Shown: piece after piece, positions 8,369-16,612 of the stretch
Numbering within the stretch: the stretch's first letter is position 1
Layout: every line of letters begins with the position of its first letter
From: Brevundimonas terrae
GTDB lineage: Bacteria > Pseudomonadota > Alphaproteobacteria > Caulobacterales > Caulobacteraceae
Reading direction: 5' to 3'
Length of the DNA: 64,000 bases
Assembly: GCF_011761985.1 (NCBI RefSeq)
Contig: NZ_JAASQT010000001.1
Location: 124,001 to 188,000 of the forward strand
Notes under the pieces: model-generated
The model's input: the letters and a program-made list of their open reading frames with translations, nothing else
Database searches by the model: none
What the model was told of the DNA's origin: nothing
Program-made: the position numbers and the translations under genes

Positions 8369-9427
8369 ATGGAATTCGCCTTTAACGAAGAACAGCGCAT
8401 GATCGCCGAAACGGCCAGCGCCTTCTTCACCGAAAATGCCACCAGCGAGCGCACCCGCGCCGCCATGGCCAAGGACGGTATCGACCACGACCTGTGGACC
8501 ACCTTCTGTCAGGAACTGGGCCTGTCGGGCATCGGCATTCCCGAGGAAGCCGGCGGGGCCGGTCTGGGTCTGGTCGAGATGGCCATTATCGCCGAAGCCG
8601 CCGGTGCGCAGGTTGCCGCCCTGCCCATGCTGGGCAGTCTGGTCATGTGCGCGCGTGCCATCGCCTATGGCGGTACCGAGCAGCAGAAGGGCGAACTGTT
8701 GCCGGAGCTTTTGTCGGGCGAGCGTATCGCCGCCTATGTCCATGATGCGGCCCTGAGCGCCGATGGCGATGTGTTGACGGCCGCAGACGGCTTTGTCGCC
8801 CATGGCGCTTCGGCCGATGTTTTCGTCGTCACCAGCAATAGCGGCGCATGGATCGTCGATTCCAAGGCCGATGGCGTCAGCGTCATCGCCAAGACCACCA
8901 TGGACCAGACCCGTCCCTATGCGCATGTGACGCTGAACGGAGCCAAGGGCGCGCCTCTGGCCGATGCGATCACCGCCATCAGCCATGCCCACCGCGCCGC
9001 CTTTGTCGCCATCGCCGCCGAGGCTCTGGGCGGGGCACAGGCCTGTCTGGACCGCACCGTCTCCTATTCAAAAGAGCGCGTGCAGTTCGGTCGCCAGATC
9101 GGCTCGTTCCAGGCCTATAAGCACCGCCTCGCCGATATGATGATCGAGATCGAACAGGCCCGCTCTGCCGTCTATTGGGCCGCCTGTGCTGCCGACGAGG
9201 AATCCGACGAGGCCGAACTGGCCATGCATGCCGCCAAGGCCTTTGCCACCGACACCTATTTCCGCTGCGCCGGTGACATGATCCAGTTGCACGGCGGCAT
9301 CGGCTTTACGTGGGAACACGACGCCCACCTGTTCTTCAAACGCGCCCGCGCCACCCAGACCGCTCTGGGCAACAACAACTGGCACCGCGCCAAAATCGCC
9401 GACATGATTCTGGGAGCCGCCGCATGA
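8369..9427 (+). CDS. Acyl-CoA dehydrogenase, small-type subunit
   Basis: The 352-residue protein begins at the ATG at 8369; an in-frame start at 8330 would add 13 residues without family similarity (MEFAFNEEQ is the typical beginning). The C-terminal HGGIGFTWEHD is a family signature. The stop overlaps the next acyl-CoA dehydrogenase start (ATGA). Steroid acyl-CoA dehydrogenases of actinobacteria often form alpha2beta2 heterotetramers of a long and a short subunit encoded side by side, and this gene looks like the short partner of the FadE30-like gene that follows. Pairing is inferred. Confidence 0.82.
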   Translation: MEFAFNEEQRMIAETASAFFTENATSERTRAAMAKDGIDHDLWTTFCQELGLSGIGIPEEAGGAGLGLVEMAIIAEAAGAQVAALPMLGSLVMCARAIAYGGTEQQKGELLPELLSGERIAAYVHDAALSADGDVLTAADGFVAHGASADVFVVTSNSGAWIVDSKADGVSVIAKTTMDQTRPYAHVTLNGAKGAPLADAITAISHAHRAAFVAIAAEALGGAQACLDRTVSYSKERVQFGRQIGSFQAYKHRLADMMIEIEQARSAVYWAACAADEESDEAELAMHAAKAFATDTYFRCAGDMIQLHGGIGFTWEHDAHLFFKRARATQTALGNNNWHRAKIADMILGAAA

Positions 9428-10608
9428 AGCTCGGTTTTTCTGCCGCTGACGAACTGTTCCGTCAGGAATGCGCCGACTGGCTGAACGGCCAGATGGAGGG
9501 CGAGTTCAAGGACATCAGGGGCATCACCTCCCTGACCGACATGCCCGAACGCCGCAAGGAATGGGAACAGCAACTGGCCGCCCATAAGTGGTCCTGCATC
9601 GGCTGGCCCGCCAAATGGGGCGGACGAGACGCGACACTGGCCCAGCAGGTCATCTTTGCCGAAGAATATGCCCGCGCCGGTGTGCCGGGGCGTGTGAACC
9701 ATATCGGTATCGAACTGGCCGGCCCGACCATTCTGGCCTTTGGCACCGAAGAACAGAAGGCGCGTTTCCTGCCCGATATTGCGGCGGGCAAGACCATCTT
9801 CTGTCAGGGCTTCTCCGAACCGGGCGCAGGGTCGGACCTCGCCTCGGTCCGCACCAAGGGCCATCTGGAAGGGCCAGAGGGCGCACAGGAATGGGTCGTT
9901 AACGGCCAGAAAATCTGGACCAGCCTTGCCCATATCTCCGACTGGATTTTCGTCATCACCCGCACCGAGGAAGGCACGGTTGGCCCTAAAGGCCTCAGCT
10001 TCCTGATGATGCCGATCGACCAGCCGGGTATCGAGATTCGCGGCATCCCCCAGATCAATGGCGATGCCGAGTTCAACGAGACCTTCCTGACTGATGCCCG
10101 CTGTCCTGCCGACAGCCTGATCGGCCAACCGGGCGAGGGATGGAAGATCGCCATGGGCCTGCTTGCCTTCGAGCGCGGCGTCTCGACGCTGGGCCAGCAG
10201 ATGTCGTTCCGCAACGAGCTGGACGAGATCATCGAGGCCGCCAAGGCCAATGGCACCGCCCATGATCCGCTGATCCGCCAGCGCATTGCCAAGGCCGAGA
10301 TCGGTCTTCGCCTGATGCGCTATGGCGCGCTGCGGATGCTGTCGCAGACCGACCATTCGCGCATCGACGGTGCGGCCCTGACCTACAAGATCCAGTGGGC
10401 CTCGTGGCGTCGCGGCCTTGGCGAACTGGCCATGGATGTTCTGGGTCAGGCGGGCGAGGTCAATGACCGCGAGGCATATGGCTGGGACACCCTGCCGAAC
10501 CTGTTCCTCTATTCGCGGGCCGACACGATCTATGGCGGCACCAACCAGATCCAGCGCAACCTGATCGCCGAGCGCGGTCTTGGCCTCCCGCGCGAACCGC
10601 GCGGGTAA
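9424..10608 (+). CDS. fadE30: Acyl-CoA dehydrogenase, FadE30-like
   Basis: The 394-residue flavoprotein starts at the ATG overlapping the preceding stop; the open frame extends upstream only because it lies inside the previous gene. From memory it resembles mycobacterial FadE30 very closely around FSEPGAGSDLASV, VNGQKIWTSLAHISDW and FERGVSTLGQQ, and ends with YGGTNQIQRNLIAER. In actinobacteria FadE30 dehydrogenates the propionyl-CoA side chain left on rings C/D (HIP-CoA derivatives). The gene is physically separate from the other ring C/D genes at 30-42 kb. The exact substrate is inferred. Confidence 0.82.
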   Translation: MKLGFSAADELFRQECADWLNGQMEGEFKDIRGITSLTDMPERRKEWEQQLAAHKWSCIGWPAKWGGRDATLAQQVIFAEEYARAGVPGRVNHIGIELAGPTILAFGTEEQKARFLPDIAAGKTIFCQGFSEPGAGSDLASVRTKGHLEGPEGAQEWVVNGQKIWTSLAHISDWIFVITRTEEGTVGPKGLSFLMMPIDQPGIEIRGIPQINGDAEFNETFLTDARCPADSLIGQPGEGWKIAMGLLAFERGVSTLGQQMSFRNELDEIIEAAKANGTAHDPLIRQRIAKAEIGLRLMRYGALRMLSQTDHSRIDGAALTYKIQWASWRRGLGELAMDVLGQAGEVNDREAYGWDTLPNLFLYSRADTIYGGTNQIQRNLIAERGLGLPREPRG

Positions 10609-10647
10609 ACCTGCGGGTTTGAACAGCCCCCCATCAGGAGATTTGAA

Positions 10648-10965
10648 GTGCCTAAATTGATTGTCGTCACGCGCGACGGCACCGAACACGAAGCCGAAAT
10701 TGCCGGTGGCCAGTCCGTTATGGAGGCCATCCGCCATGCAGGGTTTGACGAGTTGCAGGCTGTATGCGGCGGCGGTTTGAGCTGCGCCACCTGCCATGTC
10801 CATGTGGACGAGGCCTATTTCGGGCGTTTCGACGCCCCCAATCAGGACGAGGCCGACCTGCTGGAATGGTCCGAAAATAGCACCGCCTGTTCGCGCCTGT
10901 CATGCCAACTGCCCTTCAGCGATGCCGTCAGCGGCCTGAAGGTGACCATCGCGTCCGAAGACTAA
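10648..10965 (+). CDS. Adrenodoxin-type [2Fe-2S] ferredoxin
   Basis: The 105-residue electron carrier has cysteines C40-x5-C46-x2-C49-x36-C86, the pattern of vertebrate/bacterial-type (Isc/adrenodoxin) ferredoxins, with RLSCQLPF around the last one. The start is GTG at 10648, with CAGGAG 8 bases ahead. No ferredoxin reductase and no cytochrome P450 is encoded in the window, so its partners lie elsewhere. Possible clients are the two KshA-like Rieske oxygenases or a P450 that attacks the sterol side chain. It sits in the kstD operon, directly after fadE30. Confidence 0.88.
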   Translation: MPKLIVVTRDGTEHEAEIAGGQSVMEAIRHAGFDELQAVCGGGLSCATCHVHVDEAYFGRFDAPNQDEADLLEWSENSTACSRLSCQLPFSDAVSGLKVTIASED

Positions 10966-10986
10966 GTCCCTGTAGAAAGTATCCCG

Positions 10987-11460
10987 ATGACTATCGAAGA
11001 GCGTCTGGCCCGCCTTGAGGCCGAGTCCGAAATCCGCCGCCTGAAGGCCCGCTATTTGAATGCCTGCGACGCCAAACAGGCCGACACGGTACGGGCCTGT
11101 TTCACCCTGGATGCCGTCATCGATTTCGAGGGTATGGGCGTGTTCAATGTGGACCAGCTGGTCGGCATCTTCACCGAAATCGCCGTCAACTCGCCCATCA
11201 GCGACAGCCACCACGGCCATAATGCCGAGATCGAAATCCTGAGCGCCGACACCGCCAAGGCCATCTGGAATCTGGGCTTCACCACCTATGATCCACGCAC
11301 CGGCCAGTTCCGTGCCCTGTCGATGTTCTATCATGACGAATATCGCCGTACCGAAGACGGCTGGCGCATTTCCAAAACCAGATCGCTGGCCCGATCCGCT
11401 CTGGAAGGCACAGCCATCGAGGGCAAGCTGAGCGCCAACTGGCTGCTGCCCACCGCCTGA
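10987..11460 (+). CDS. SnoaL-like (NTF2-fold) protein
   Basis: The 157-residue protein belongs to the SnoaL_4 type of the NTF2-like superfamily: it starts with a helical ERLARLEAESEIRRLKARY and contains the DAVIDF and WRISKTR segments typical of the cone-shaped fold. Members include isomerases, dehydratases and hydroxylase-like proteins, so the function cannot be fixed. It is the last gene of the kstD operon and is followed by a clear terminator at 11481. It is distinct from the true ketosteroid isomerase at 40812. Confidence 0.7.
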   Translation: MTIEERLARLEAESEIRRLKARYLNACDAKQADTVRACFTLDAVIDFEGMGVFNVDQLVGIFTEIAVNSPISDSHHGHNAEIEILSADTAKAIWNLGFTTYDPRTGQFRALSMFYHDEYRRTEDGWRISKTRSLARSALEGTAIEGKLSANWLLPTA

Positions 11461-11480
11461 CCCCCATCACACCCTTTATG

Positions 11481-11517
11481 GCCGGATCGAGCTATCTGCT
11501 TGATCCGGCTTTTTTAA
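11481..11517 (+). terminator. Rho-independent terminator of the kstD operon
   Basis: GCCGGATCGAG pairs with CTTGATCCGGC across a short loop (one G-T pair), followed by a run of T. It ends the SDR-kstD-...-SnoaL operon. Confidence 0.85.
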
Positions 11518-11668
11518 TTTCCCACCACGACACAAATCCGTGCAGATGACGGCGTTACCCGCATGCGCCGTAACCCTGTGCGCCACCCGCGCGCGCAAAA
11601 CAGGCAATCGCGTAGATGTCATCGATCATGCAGCGCAATATGACATATTATTAAATCAGAAACATTGA

Positions 11669-11723
11669 TTTGCGTTTCTGAATGCGGCATTCAAAACGCA
11701 AAGACGAAAACGCATAAGCGTTT
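11669..11723. promoter_or_regulatory. Operator region of the first TonB-dependent receptor gene
   Basis: A long imperfect inverted repeat runs from 11669 to 11702: TTTGCGTTTCTGAATG faces CATTCAAAACGCAAA. A second hairpin, AAACGC-ATAA-GCGTTT (11708-11723), lies just ahead of the GGGAGG ribosome site of the GTG start at 11737. The 12-mer ATTCAAAACGCA (11689-11700) recurs in the same orientation in front of the second receptor gene (20926-20937, opposite strand). The rest of the 276-base gap 11461-11736 holds the terminator at 11481 and no gene. Confidence 0.55.
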
Positions 11724-11736
11724 CGGGAGGGATATC

Positions 11737-13995
11737 GTGAAATCTAACAAAGCAATTCTGCGTGCCTGGATGCTGGGCGCTGCACCGGCTGCACTGCTCG
11801 CCATCGCCACGCCCGCTGCGGCCCAGCAGGTCGACGAAACCCCGCAAGCCGCGACCATGGTTGGCGATGTGGTCGTGACCGCGCGCCGCCGTTCCGAAAA
11901 CCTGCAGGATGTGCCGATCGCGGTAACGGCTGTGACCGGCGAAGGCCTCGAGGCCCGCGGTTATAGCTCGCTGATCGATATCCAGCAGATGACCCCGAAC
12001 CTGACCTTCACCCCCGGCACCGGCGGCTCGTCGGGCCAGATGTCGGCCTATGTGCGCGGCGTGGGTGAATACGACTATATCGTCACCTCCGATCCGGCCG
12101 TGGCTGTGTTCTTTGACGGCGTCTATCAGGGCCGCCCGTTCGGTGCCCTGACCTCGCTGATGGGGATCGAGCGCGTCGAGGTTCTACGCGGCCCGCAAGG
12201 CTCGCTGTTCGGCAAGAACACCATTGGCGGCGCCATCAGCGTCGTAATGAAAAAGCCGACCGGCTCCAACACTGGCGAGGCGGACCTGAAGGTCGGCAGC
12301 TATGACTACGCACAGGTGCGCGGTAGCTACGACATGGCCCTGACCGACGACCTGTCCATGTCGGTCTCGGCACTGGGCCGCTGGGGCGACGGCTGGCAGG
12401 AGCTGGAAAGCGGCGGCACCAAGGGCAATACCGACCAGATTGCCGGTCGTGCGGCCCTGCGCTGGACCAAGGGCGAGCTTGATGCCGTTCTGAGCGTGGA
12501 CGGCTATCGCCAGCGCCAGAATGCGGCGGCGAACAGCATGATCGCCTTCCAGCCGGTCTTCTTCTCGGACATGTATTCGCAGTTCGTAGAGCCGTGCTGC
12601 ACCGTCCATAAGGACATCGACAAGACCGATGTCACGCCGATGCTGAACATCGACAATGCCGATGCCGGTTCGGCCACCCTGACGCTCGACTTCCCCGCCT
12701 TTGGGGGTGACATGAAGTCGATCTCGGCAGCCCGCTATAGCCGCGTGGCCTTTGCCCGTGACGGCGATGCCTCGGTGACCAACTATTCGGGCGACCGTCA
12801 GGACATTACCAGCCGCCAGTTCTCGCAGGAATTCCAGCTGTCGAACGAACTGTTCGACGGCAAGGTGACCACTCTGGCCGGTCTTTACCTGTATCACGAA
12901 CGTTCGCGCCAGAAGACCACGCTGGTCACCGCATGGGGCCTGTATCCCAAGCTGATCGAAGCCGGTTTCGATCCGGCCATGGCCGAGGCTCTGGACTTCA
13001 ACGTCGCCTTTGACCAGACTCAGGAAACCGACAACATCGCCCTGTTCGGTAACGCCACCTATCGCGCGACCGAGCGCCTGTCGTTCGATGTCGGTGCCCG
13101 TTACACCCACGAAGAGAAAACCTTCGACCAATCGGCCACGCGCATCTTTGCCAAGGTGCCGCTGATCCCCGGCGTGCCCAGCTATACTCTGGACGAAACC
13201 TGGTCGAACTTCTCGCCCAAGGTCAGCGCCAATTACGAGTTCAATGACGAGGTGCGCGGTTACGCCATCATCTCGCAGGGCTTCCGTTCCGGTGGCTTCA
13301 ACGGTCGTCCGACCTCGGAAGCCGAGATCGGCAGCTTCGATCCGGAAATCCTGACCAGCTATGAAATCGGCCTGAAGAACGATCTGCTGGATCGTCGTCT
13401 GCGCCTGAACCTGAGCGCCTTCTACAACCAGTATCAGGACATGCAGGTCGTCGTATCCTACCCGATCATGGGTGGCGTTGTGGCCCGCACCGAAAATGCC
13501 GGTAAGGCCCGCATCTGGGGTATCGAGGCCGAAGGCCGCTTTATCGCCAATGACTGGCTGAGCTTCGAAGGCGCGCTTGGTTATCTGAACGCCGCCTACG
13601 AGGAATATTTCAGCCAGGACCCGTCCGGTAACATCCTCGACTACAGCCACCTGAAGCTGAAACACACACCGCCGTGGACCGCCAGCCTCGGTGCCGTTGT
13701 GAACCGCCGTATCGGCCAGTTCGACACCACCTTCCGCGTCGATGCCGCCTATATGGACGAGCAGTACAGCGACACCCAGAACCAGCCGCTGCTGAAGGGT
13801 GAAGCCCATACCCTGCTGAATGCCAGCGTGAACTTCCGTGCGGATAACGGCCTGTCCTTCGGCATCGAAGGCCAGAACCTGACCGACGAGCGCGTCATCA
13901 AGGAAGGCTATGACGGGGCCGCCTTCTTCGGCTTCACCGAGGCCTATTACAATCCGCCGCGCCGCATCTACGCGACCGTCCGGTACGCCTTCTAA
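11737..13995 (+). CDS. TonB-dependent outer-membrane receptor
   Basis: This is a 752-residue outer-membrane active transporter. The GTG at 11737, 6 bases after GGGAGG, is preferred over the upstream in-frame ATG at 11665. It gives a normal signal peptide: basic KSNKAILR, hydrophobic core, then ATPAAAQQ. The plug domain starts with GDVVVTARRRSENLQDVPIAV and has the ERVEVLRGPQGSLFG motif, and the C terminus ends in YATVRYAF, a beta-barrel strand with terminal Phe. It resembles receptors adjacent to catabolic clusters of hydrophobic compounds. Steroid uptake is inferred. It is followed by a strong terminator and one SDR. Confidence 0.9.
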   Translation: MKSNKAILRAWMLGAAPAALLAIATPAAAQQVDETPQAATMVGDVVVTARRRSENLQDVPIAVTAVTGEGLEARGYSSLIDIQQMTPNLTFTPGTGGSSGQMSAYVRGVGEYDYIVTSDPAVAVFFDGVYQGRPFGALTSLMGIERVEVLRGPQGSLFGKNTIGGAISVVMKKPTGSNTGEADLKVGSYDYAQVRGSYDMALTDDLSMSVSALGRWGDGWQELESGGTKGNTDQIAGRAALRWTKGELDAVLSVDGYRQRQNAAANSMIAFQPVFFSDMYSQFVEPCCTVHKDIDKTDVTPMLNIDNADAGSATLTLDFPAFGGDMKSISAARYSRVAFARDGDASVTNYSGDRQDITSRQFSQEFQLSNELFDGKVTTLAGLYLYHERSRQKTTLVTAWGLYPKLIEAGFDPAMAEALDFNVAFDQTQETDNIALFGNATYRATERLSFDVGARYTHEEKTFDQSATRIFAKVPLIPGVPSYTLDETWSNFSPKVSANYEFNDEVRGYAIISQGFRSGGFNGRPTSEAEIGSFDPEILTSYEIGLKNDLLDRRLRLNLSAFYNQYQDMQVVVSYPIMGGVVARTENAGKARIWGIEAEGRFIANDWLSFEGALGYLNAAYEEYFSQDPSGNILDYSHLKLKHTPPWTASLGAVVNRRIGQFDTTFRVDAAYMDEQYSDTQNQPLLKGEAHTLLNASVNFRADNGLSFGIEGQNLTDERVIKEGYDGAAFFGFTEAYYNPPRRIYATVRYAF

Positions 13996-14014
13996 CCCCC
14001 TCCTCTCGACTTCA

Positions 14015-14046
14015 GGCTGCGGACCCAGTGTCCGCAGCCTTTTTTT
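14015..14046 (+). terminator. Terminator after the first TonB-dependent receptor
   Basis: GGCTGCGGAC-CCAGT-GTCCGCAGCC is a perfect 10-base stem followed by seven T. It lies between the receptor stop and the ATG of the next SDR (14064), so the SDR is either read-through-dependent or has its own weak signal. Confidence 0.9.
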
Positions 14047-14063
14047 CTGTTCAGGATCTTCCA

Positions 14064-14834
14064 ATGACGAATGATTTTCCCGAAGGGGTAGCGATTATCT
14101 ATGGCGGTAGCGGCGGTATCGGTCGCGGCGTTGCCATGTCATTTGCCCGCGCAGGCACGCCCGTTGCGATCGGCTACAACTCCAAACAGGATGTGGCCGA
14201 GCAAACCGCCGAGGCCATCCGTGCGCTGGGCGTGACCGCCACAATCCACAAATGCGATGTGCGCGACGCCGATCAGGTCCGCACCATGACCGCACAGGTC
14301 ATCGAGGCCCATGGCCGTGTGCACACCATGGTCTGGGGCGCAGGTCCGGTTGTGCCGCAGCGTCCGATTGCCGAATGGAGCGACGAGCAGTTCCGCGCCT
14401 CCATCGAGATCGAAGCCTTCGGCTTCCACCATGCGGTACGCGCCCTGATCCCGCACATGCGCGAGAAGGGTGGCGGCTCGTTCGTGCATCTTGGCTCGGC
14501 GGGCCATGACTGGTTCCCGCATCTGGACGGCCTGTCGGTGGCCCCCAAGGCCTGTAATGAGGCCCTGATCAAGGGCATCGCCAAGGAAGAGGGCGTCAAC
14601 GAAATCCGCGCCAATACGGTGCTGGTCGGTGTGATCGATGCCGGCCAGTTCAAGGTCGGTCAGGAAGCCGGCTATTTCGACGAGGCTTGGGAAACCGAGG
14701 TCAAGAAACTGCTGCCGATCAAGCGCTGGGGTGCCTCGGACGATATCGGCAATGCCGCCGTCTTCCTCGCCTCGAACCGCGCCAACTACATCACCGGACA
14801 GGTGATCTCGGTGGCGGGTGGTTTCGGCGTCTAA
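14064..14834 (+). CDS. SDR-fold protein with catalytic Tyr replaced by Ser
   Basis: The 256-residue protein has the SDR cofactor motif YGGSGGIGRG and the C-terminal SVAGGFG. Its active site is unusual: Ser145 (LGSAG) is present, but 13 residues later, where the catalytic Tyr is expected, there is Ser158 (SVAPK, with Lys162 kept). The NNAG motif is also altered (VWGAG). It may be a cofactor-binding or non-reductase SDR, or use another general acid. The start at 14064 is chosen because AGGA precedes it; the earlier in-frame start at 14028 lies inside the terminator. It follows the TonB receptor. Confidence 0.78.
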   Translation: MTNDFPEGVAIIYGGSGGIGRGVAMSFARAGTPVAIGYNSKQDVAEQTAEAIRALGVTATIHKCDVRDADQVRTMTAQVIEAHGRVHTMVWGAGPVVPQRPIAEWSDEQFRASIEIEAFGFHHAVRALIPHMREKGGGSFVHLGSAGHDWFPHLDGLSVAPKACNEALIKGIAKEEGVNEIRANTVLVGVIDAGQFKVGQEAGYFDEAWETEVKKLLPIKRWGASDDIGNAAVFLASNRANYITGQVISVAGGFGV

Positions 14835-14855
14835 CGCCTTTCTCCCCGAAAGCAT

Positions 14856-14887
14856 AAAGGCCGCCGGAGCGATCCAGCGGCCTTTTT
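14856..14887. terminator. Terminator between convergent SDR and OYE genes
   Basis: AAAGGCCGC and GCGGCCTTT form a stem with a 12-base loop, followed by T on the plus strand. It probably stops transcription from both sides. Confidence 0.75.
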
Positions 14888-14908
14888 GTTTGTCGGTATG
14901 TCCGAGGT

Positions 14909-15970
14909 TTAAACGTAGTCCGTATAGCCCCGCGCATCGTCACCTTGGCCAGTATAGATCGTCGCGCGATCCGGCCGTGCCAGAGGCTCGCCGCGCTTCA
15001 GCGCGCCGACCAGATCGGGGTTGGCAATGAATCCGCGACCAAACGAGACGGCATCGGCTGTGGCGTTCTCCAGACGCTGGATATTGTCTTCGACGCCACG
15101 GCTGTTGTTGAGGATCAGCGGCCCCGTCCAGTTCGCCTTGACCAGAGCCAGTGCATCCAGACCTTCCTGCGGCAGGTCGATCAGGTGCAGATAGGCCAAG
15201 CCTGTACCGTCCACGGCCTTCAGCAGTGTCTCATAGGTTTGCGCAGGGTTGGCATCGGCCATACCGTTCAGCGTCACGCCCGGACAGATGCGAAAGCCCA
15301 CACGATCCGCACCGATGGCTTCCGACAGGGCTGCCAAGGTTTCCACCACGAAGCGCACGCGGTTCTCGGCACTGCCGCCATATTGGTCAGTACGCTGGTT
15401 CGAGTTGGACGACAGGAACTGCATCGGCAGATAGCCACTGGCGCAGTGGAACTCGACACCGTCCATACCGGCCTCGATGGCACAGCGGGCGGCGTGGACA
15501 TAGTCGGCGACCACACCGGCAATCTCGTTCGTTTCCAGCGCCGTGGGGACCACACAATCCTGCGGCACGCCATCGGGACCGGGGATCTTGTCAGGACACT
15601 GGATCGCGGACGGGGCAATGGTATCGGCGTCCATGTCCTTGTTGGCAGCGACAGCCGCACGGCCCACATGCATCAACTGCATGACGATCTTACCGCCCTC
15701 GGCATGAACGGCCTCGGCGACCTTGGCCCACCCTTGCGTCTGTTGCGGCGTATGGATGCCGGGGGTGCGCCAATAGCCCTTGCCCGCCGCCGAGGGCTGG
15801 GTGCCCTCGGTAATAATGAGGCCCGCCGTGGCGCGCTGGCGGTAATAGTCCACCATCACATCGGTCGGCACATCGCCCGCCCCCGCGCGGTCGCGGGTCA
15901 TGGGGGCCATAACGATGCTGTTGGACAGGGCAATCGCGCCCAGTTTCACAGGTTCAAACAGTCCGGCCAA
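14909..15970 (-). CDS. Old Yellow Enzyme-family flavin oxidoreductase
   Basis: The 353-residue FMN TIM-barrel ene-reductase has the N-terminal NSIVMAPMTRDRAG, the VMQLMHVGR strand and the SNSNQRTDQYGGS segment of the OYE family. The substrate-binding pair is normally His/Asn or His/His (HxAN or HxAH). Here it reads H175-C-A-S178, with the proton-donor Tyr180 kept, so the carbonyl-binding pocket is altered. It is the last gene of the minus-strand operon FadD3-SnoaL-OYE. It may reduce an enone of a steroid intermediate. That is inference from context. Confidence 0.85.
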   Translation of the reverse strand: MAGLFEPVKLGAIALSNSIVMAPMTRDRAGAGDVPTDVMVDYYRQRATAGLIITEGTQPSAAGKGYWRTPGIHTPQQTQGWAKVAEAVHAEGGKIVMQLMHVGRAAVAANKDMDADTIAPSAIQCPDKIPGPDGVPQDCVVPTALETNEIAGVVADYVHAARCAIEAGMDGVEFHCASGYLPMQFLSSNSNQRTDQYGGSAENRVRFVVETLAALSEAIGADRVGFRICPGVTLNGMADANPAQTYETLLKAVDGTGLAYLHLIDLPQEGLDALALVKANWTGPLILNNSRGVEDNIQRLENATADAVSFGRGFIANPDLVGALKRGEPLARPDRATIYTGQGDDARGYTDYV

Positions 15971-15979
15971 AATCGGCTC

Positions 15980-16609
15980 CTAGCGTACACGCGGACGCGG
16001 CAAGGGGTGATCCTTGCGCATCGCATCAATGAAACCGTCGATGGGCGCAGGCTCTGAAACCGGCGCATCATGGGCCTTGCCCGCCCGCTCCCAGAACGCC
16101 TGCCATGACGGGAACAGGTCATGGAAGCTGCCCTCATAGGGCGGCTGGCCGGGCCAGCGCATCTTGCGGCTGCCAATCGGCGGCTTGTTCAGATCGGTGG
16201 CATACCAGTACAGCGGCAGGCGGCGCTGGAAATACCAGCGGCCGTCGATGCGGGTGTATCGGTCGAAATACATCATCTGCATGATGACCCATTCCGCGCC
16301 CGTCTCGTGCTCGTTCTTGGAATAGACGACGCCCTGCGCGTTATTCTCGTCGATGAACTCGATGACGTGGCCGCCAATGTGGTGCGAGGTGCCATCGAAC
16401 TGCTGGCCCATGGTTTCGTCGAACCAGTCGCGCAGCGCCTTGCGCCCCGACTTGCCGCCGCCGACCTGCACATCTTCAGGGAACAGGCTGACCCACGCAT
16501 CGGAATCGCGCATGTCCAGCGCAAGGCTGTATTTGGCCGGTAGCTGGCGGATCGCATCCAGCGATTCCAGCCGGTCGATACGACGCAGTAGATCGGTATT
16601 ATCCGTCAT
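15980..16609 (-). CDS. SnoaL-like (NTF2-fold) protein
   Basis: The 209-residue protein starts with a helix LLRRIDRLESLDAIRQLPAKY and has the DAWVSLFPEDV and GTSHHIGGHVIEF segments of the SnoaL_4 family, with a Trp- and Pro-rich C-terminal extension of about 60 residues. It is located 3 bases after the FadD3 stop and 9 bases before the OYE start, in one operon. Related NTF2-fold proteins act as dehydratases or isomerases on ring substrates. The exact reaction is unknown. Confidence 0.7.
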   Translation of the reverse strand: MTDNTDLLRRIDRLESLDAIRQLPAKYSLALDMRDSDAWVSLFPEDVQVGGGKSGRKALRDWFDETMGQQFDGTSHHIGGHVIEFIDENNAQGVVYSKNEHETGAEWVIMQMMYFDRYTRIDGRWYFQRRLPLYWYATDLNKPPIGSRKMRWPGQPPYEGSFHDLFPSWQAFWERAGKAHDAPVSEPAPIDGFIDAMRKDHPLPRPRVR

Positions 16610-16612
16610 CTC

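Noticed and set aside
12184..14064. A 626-codon open frame on the minus strand opposite the first TonB receptor
   Set aside because: It lies entirely on the antisense strand of a well-supported receptor gene, without ribosome site or recognisable domain; it reflects codon bias of the sense frame.
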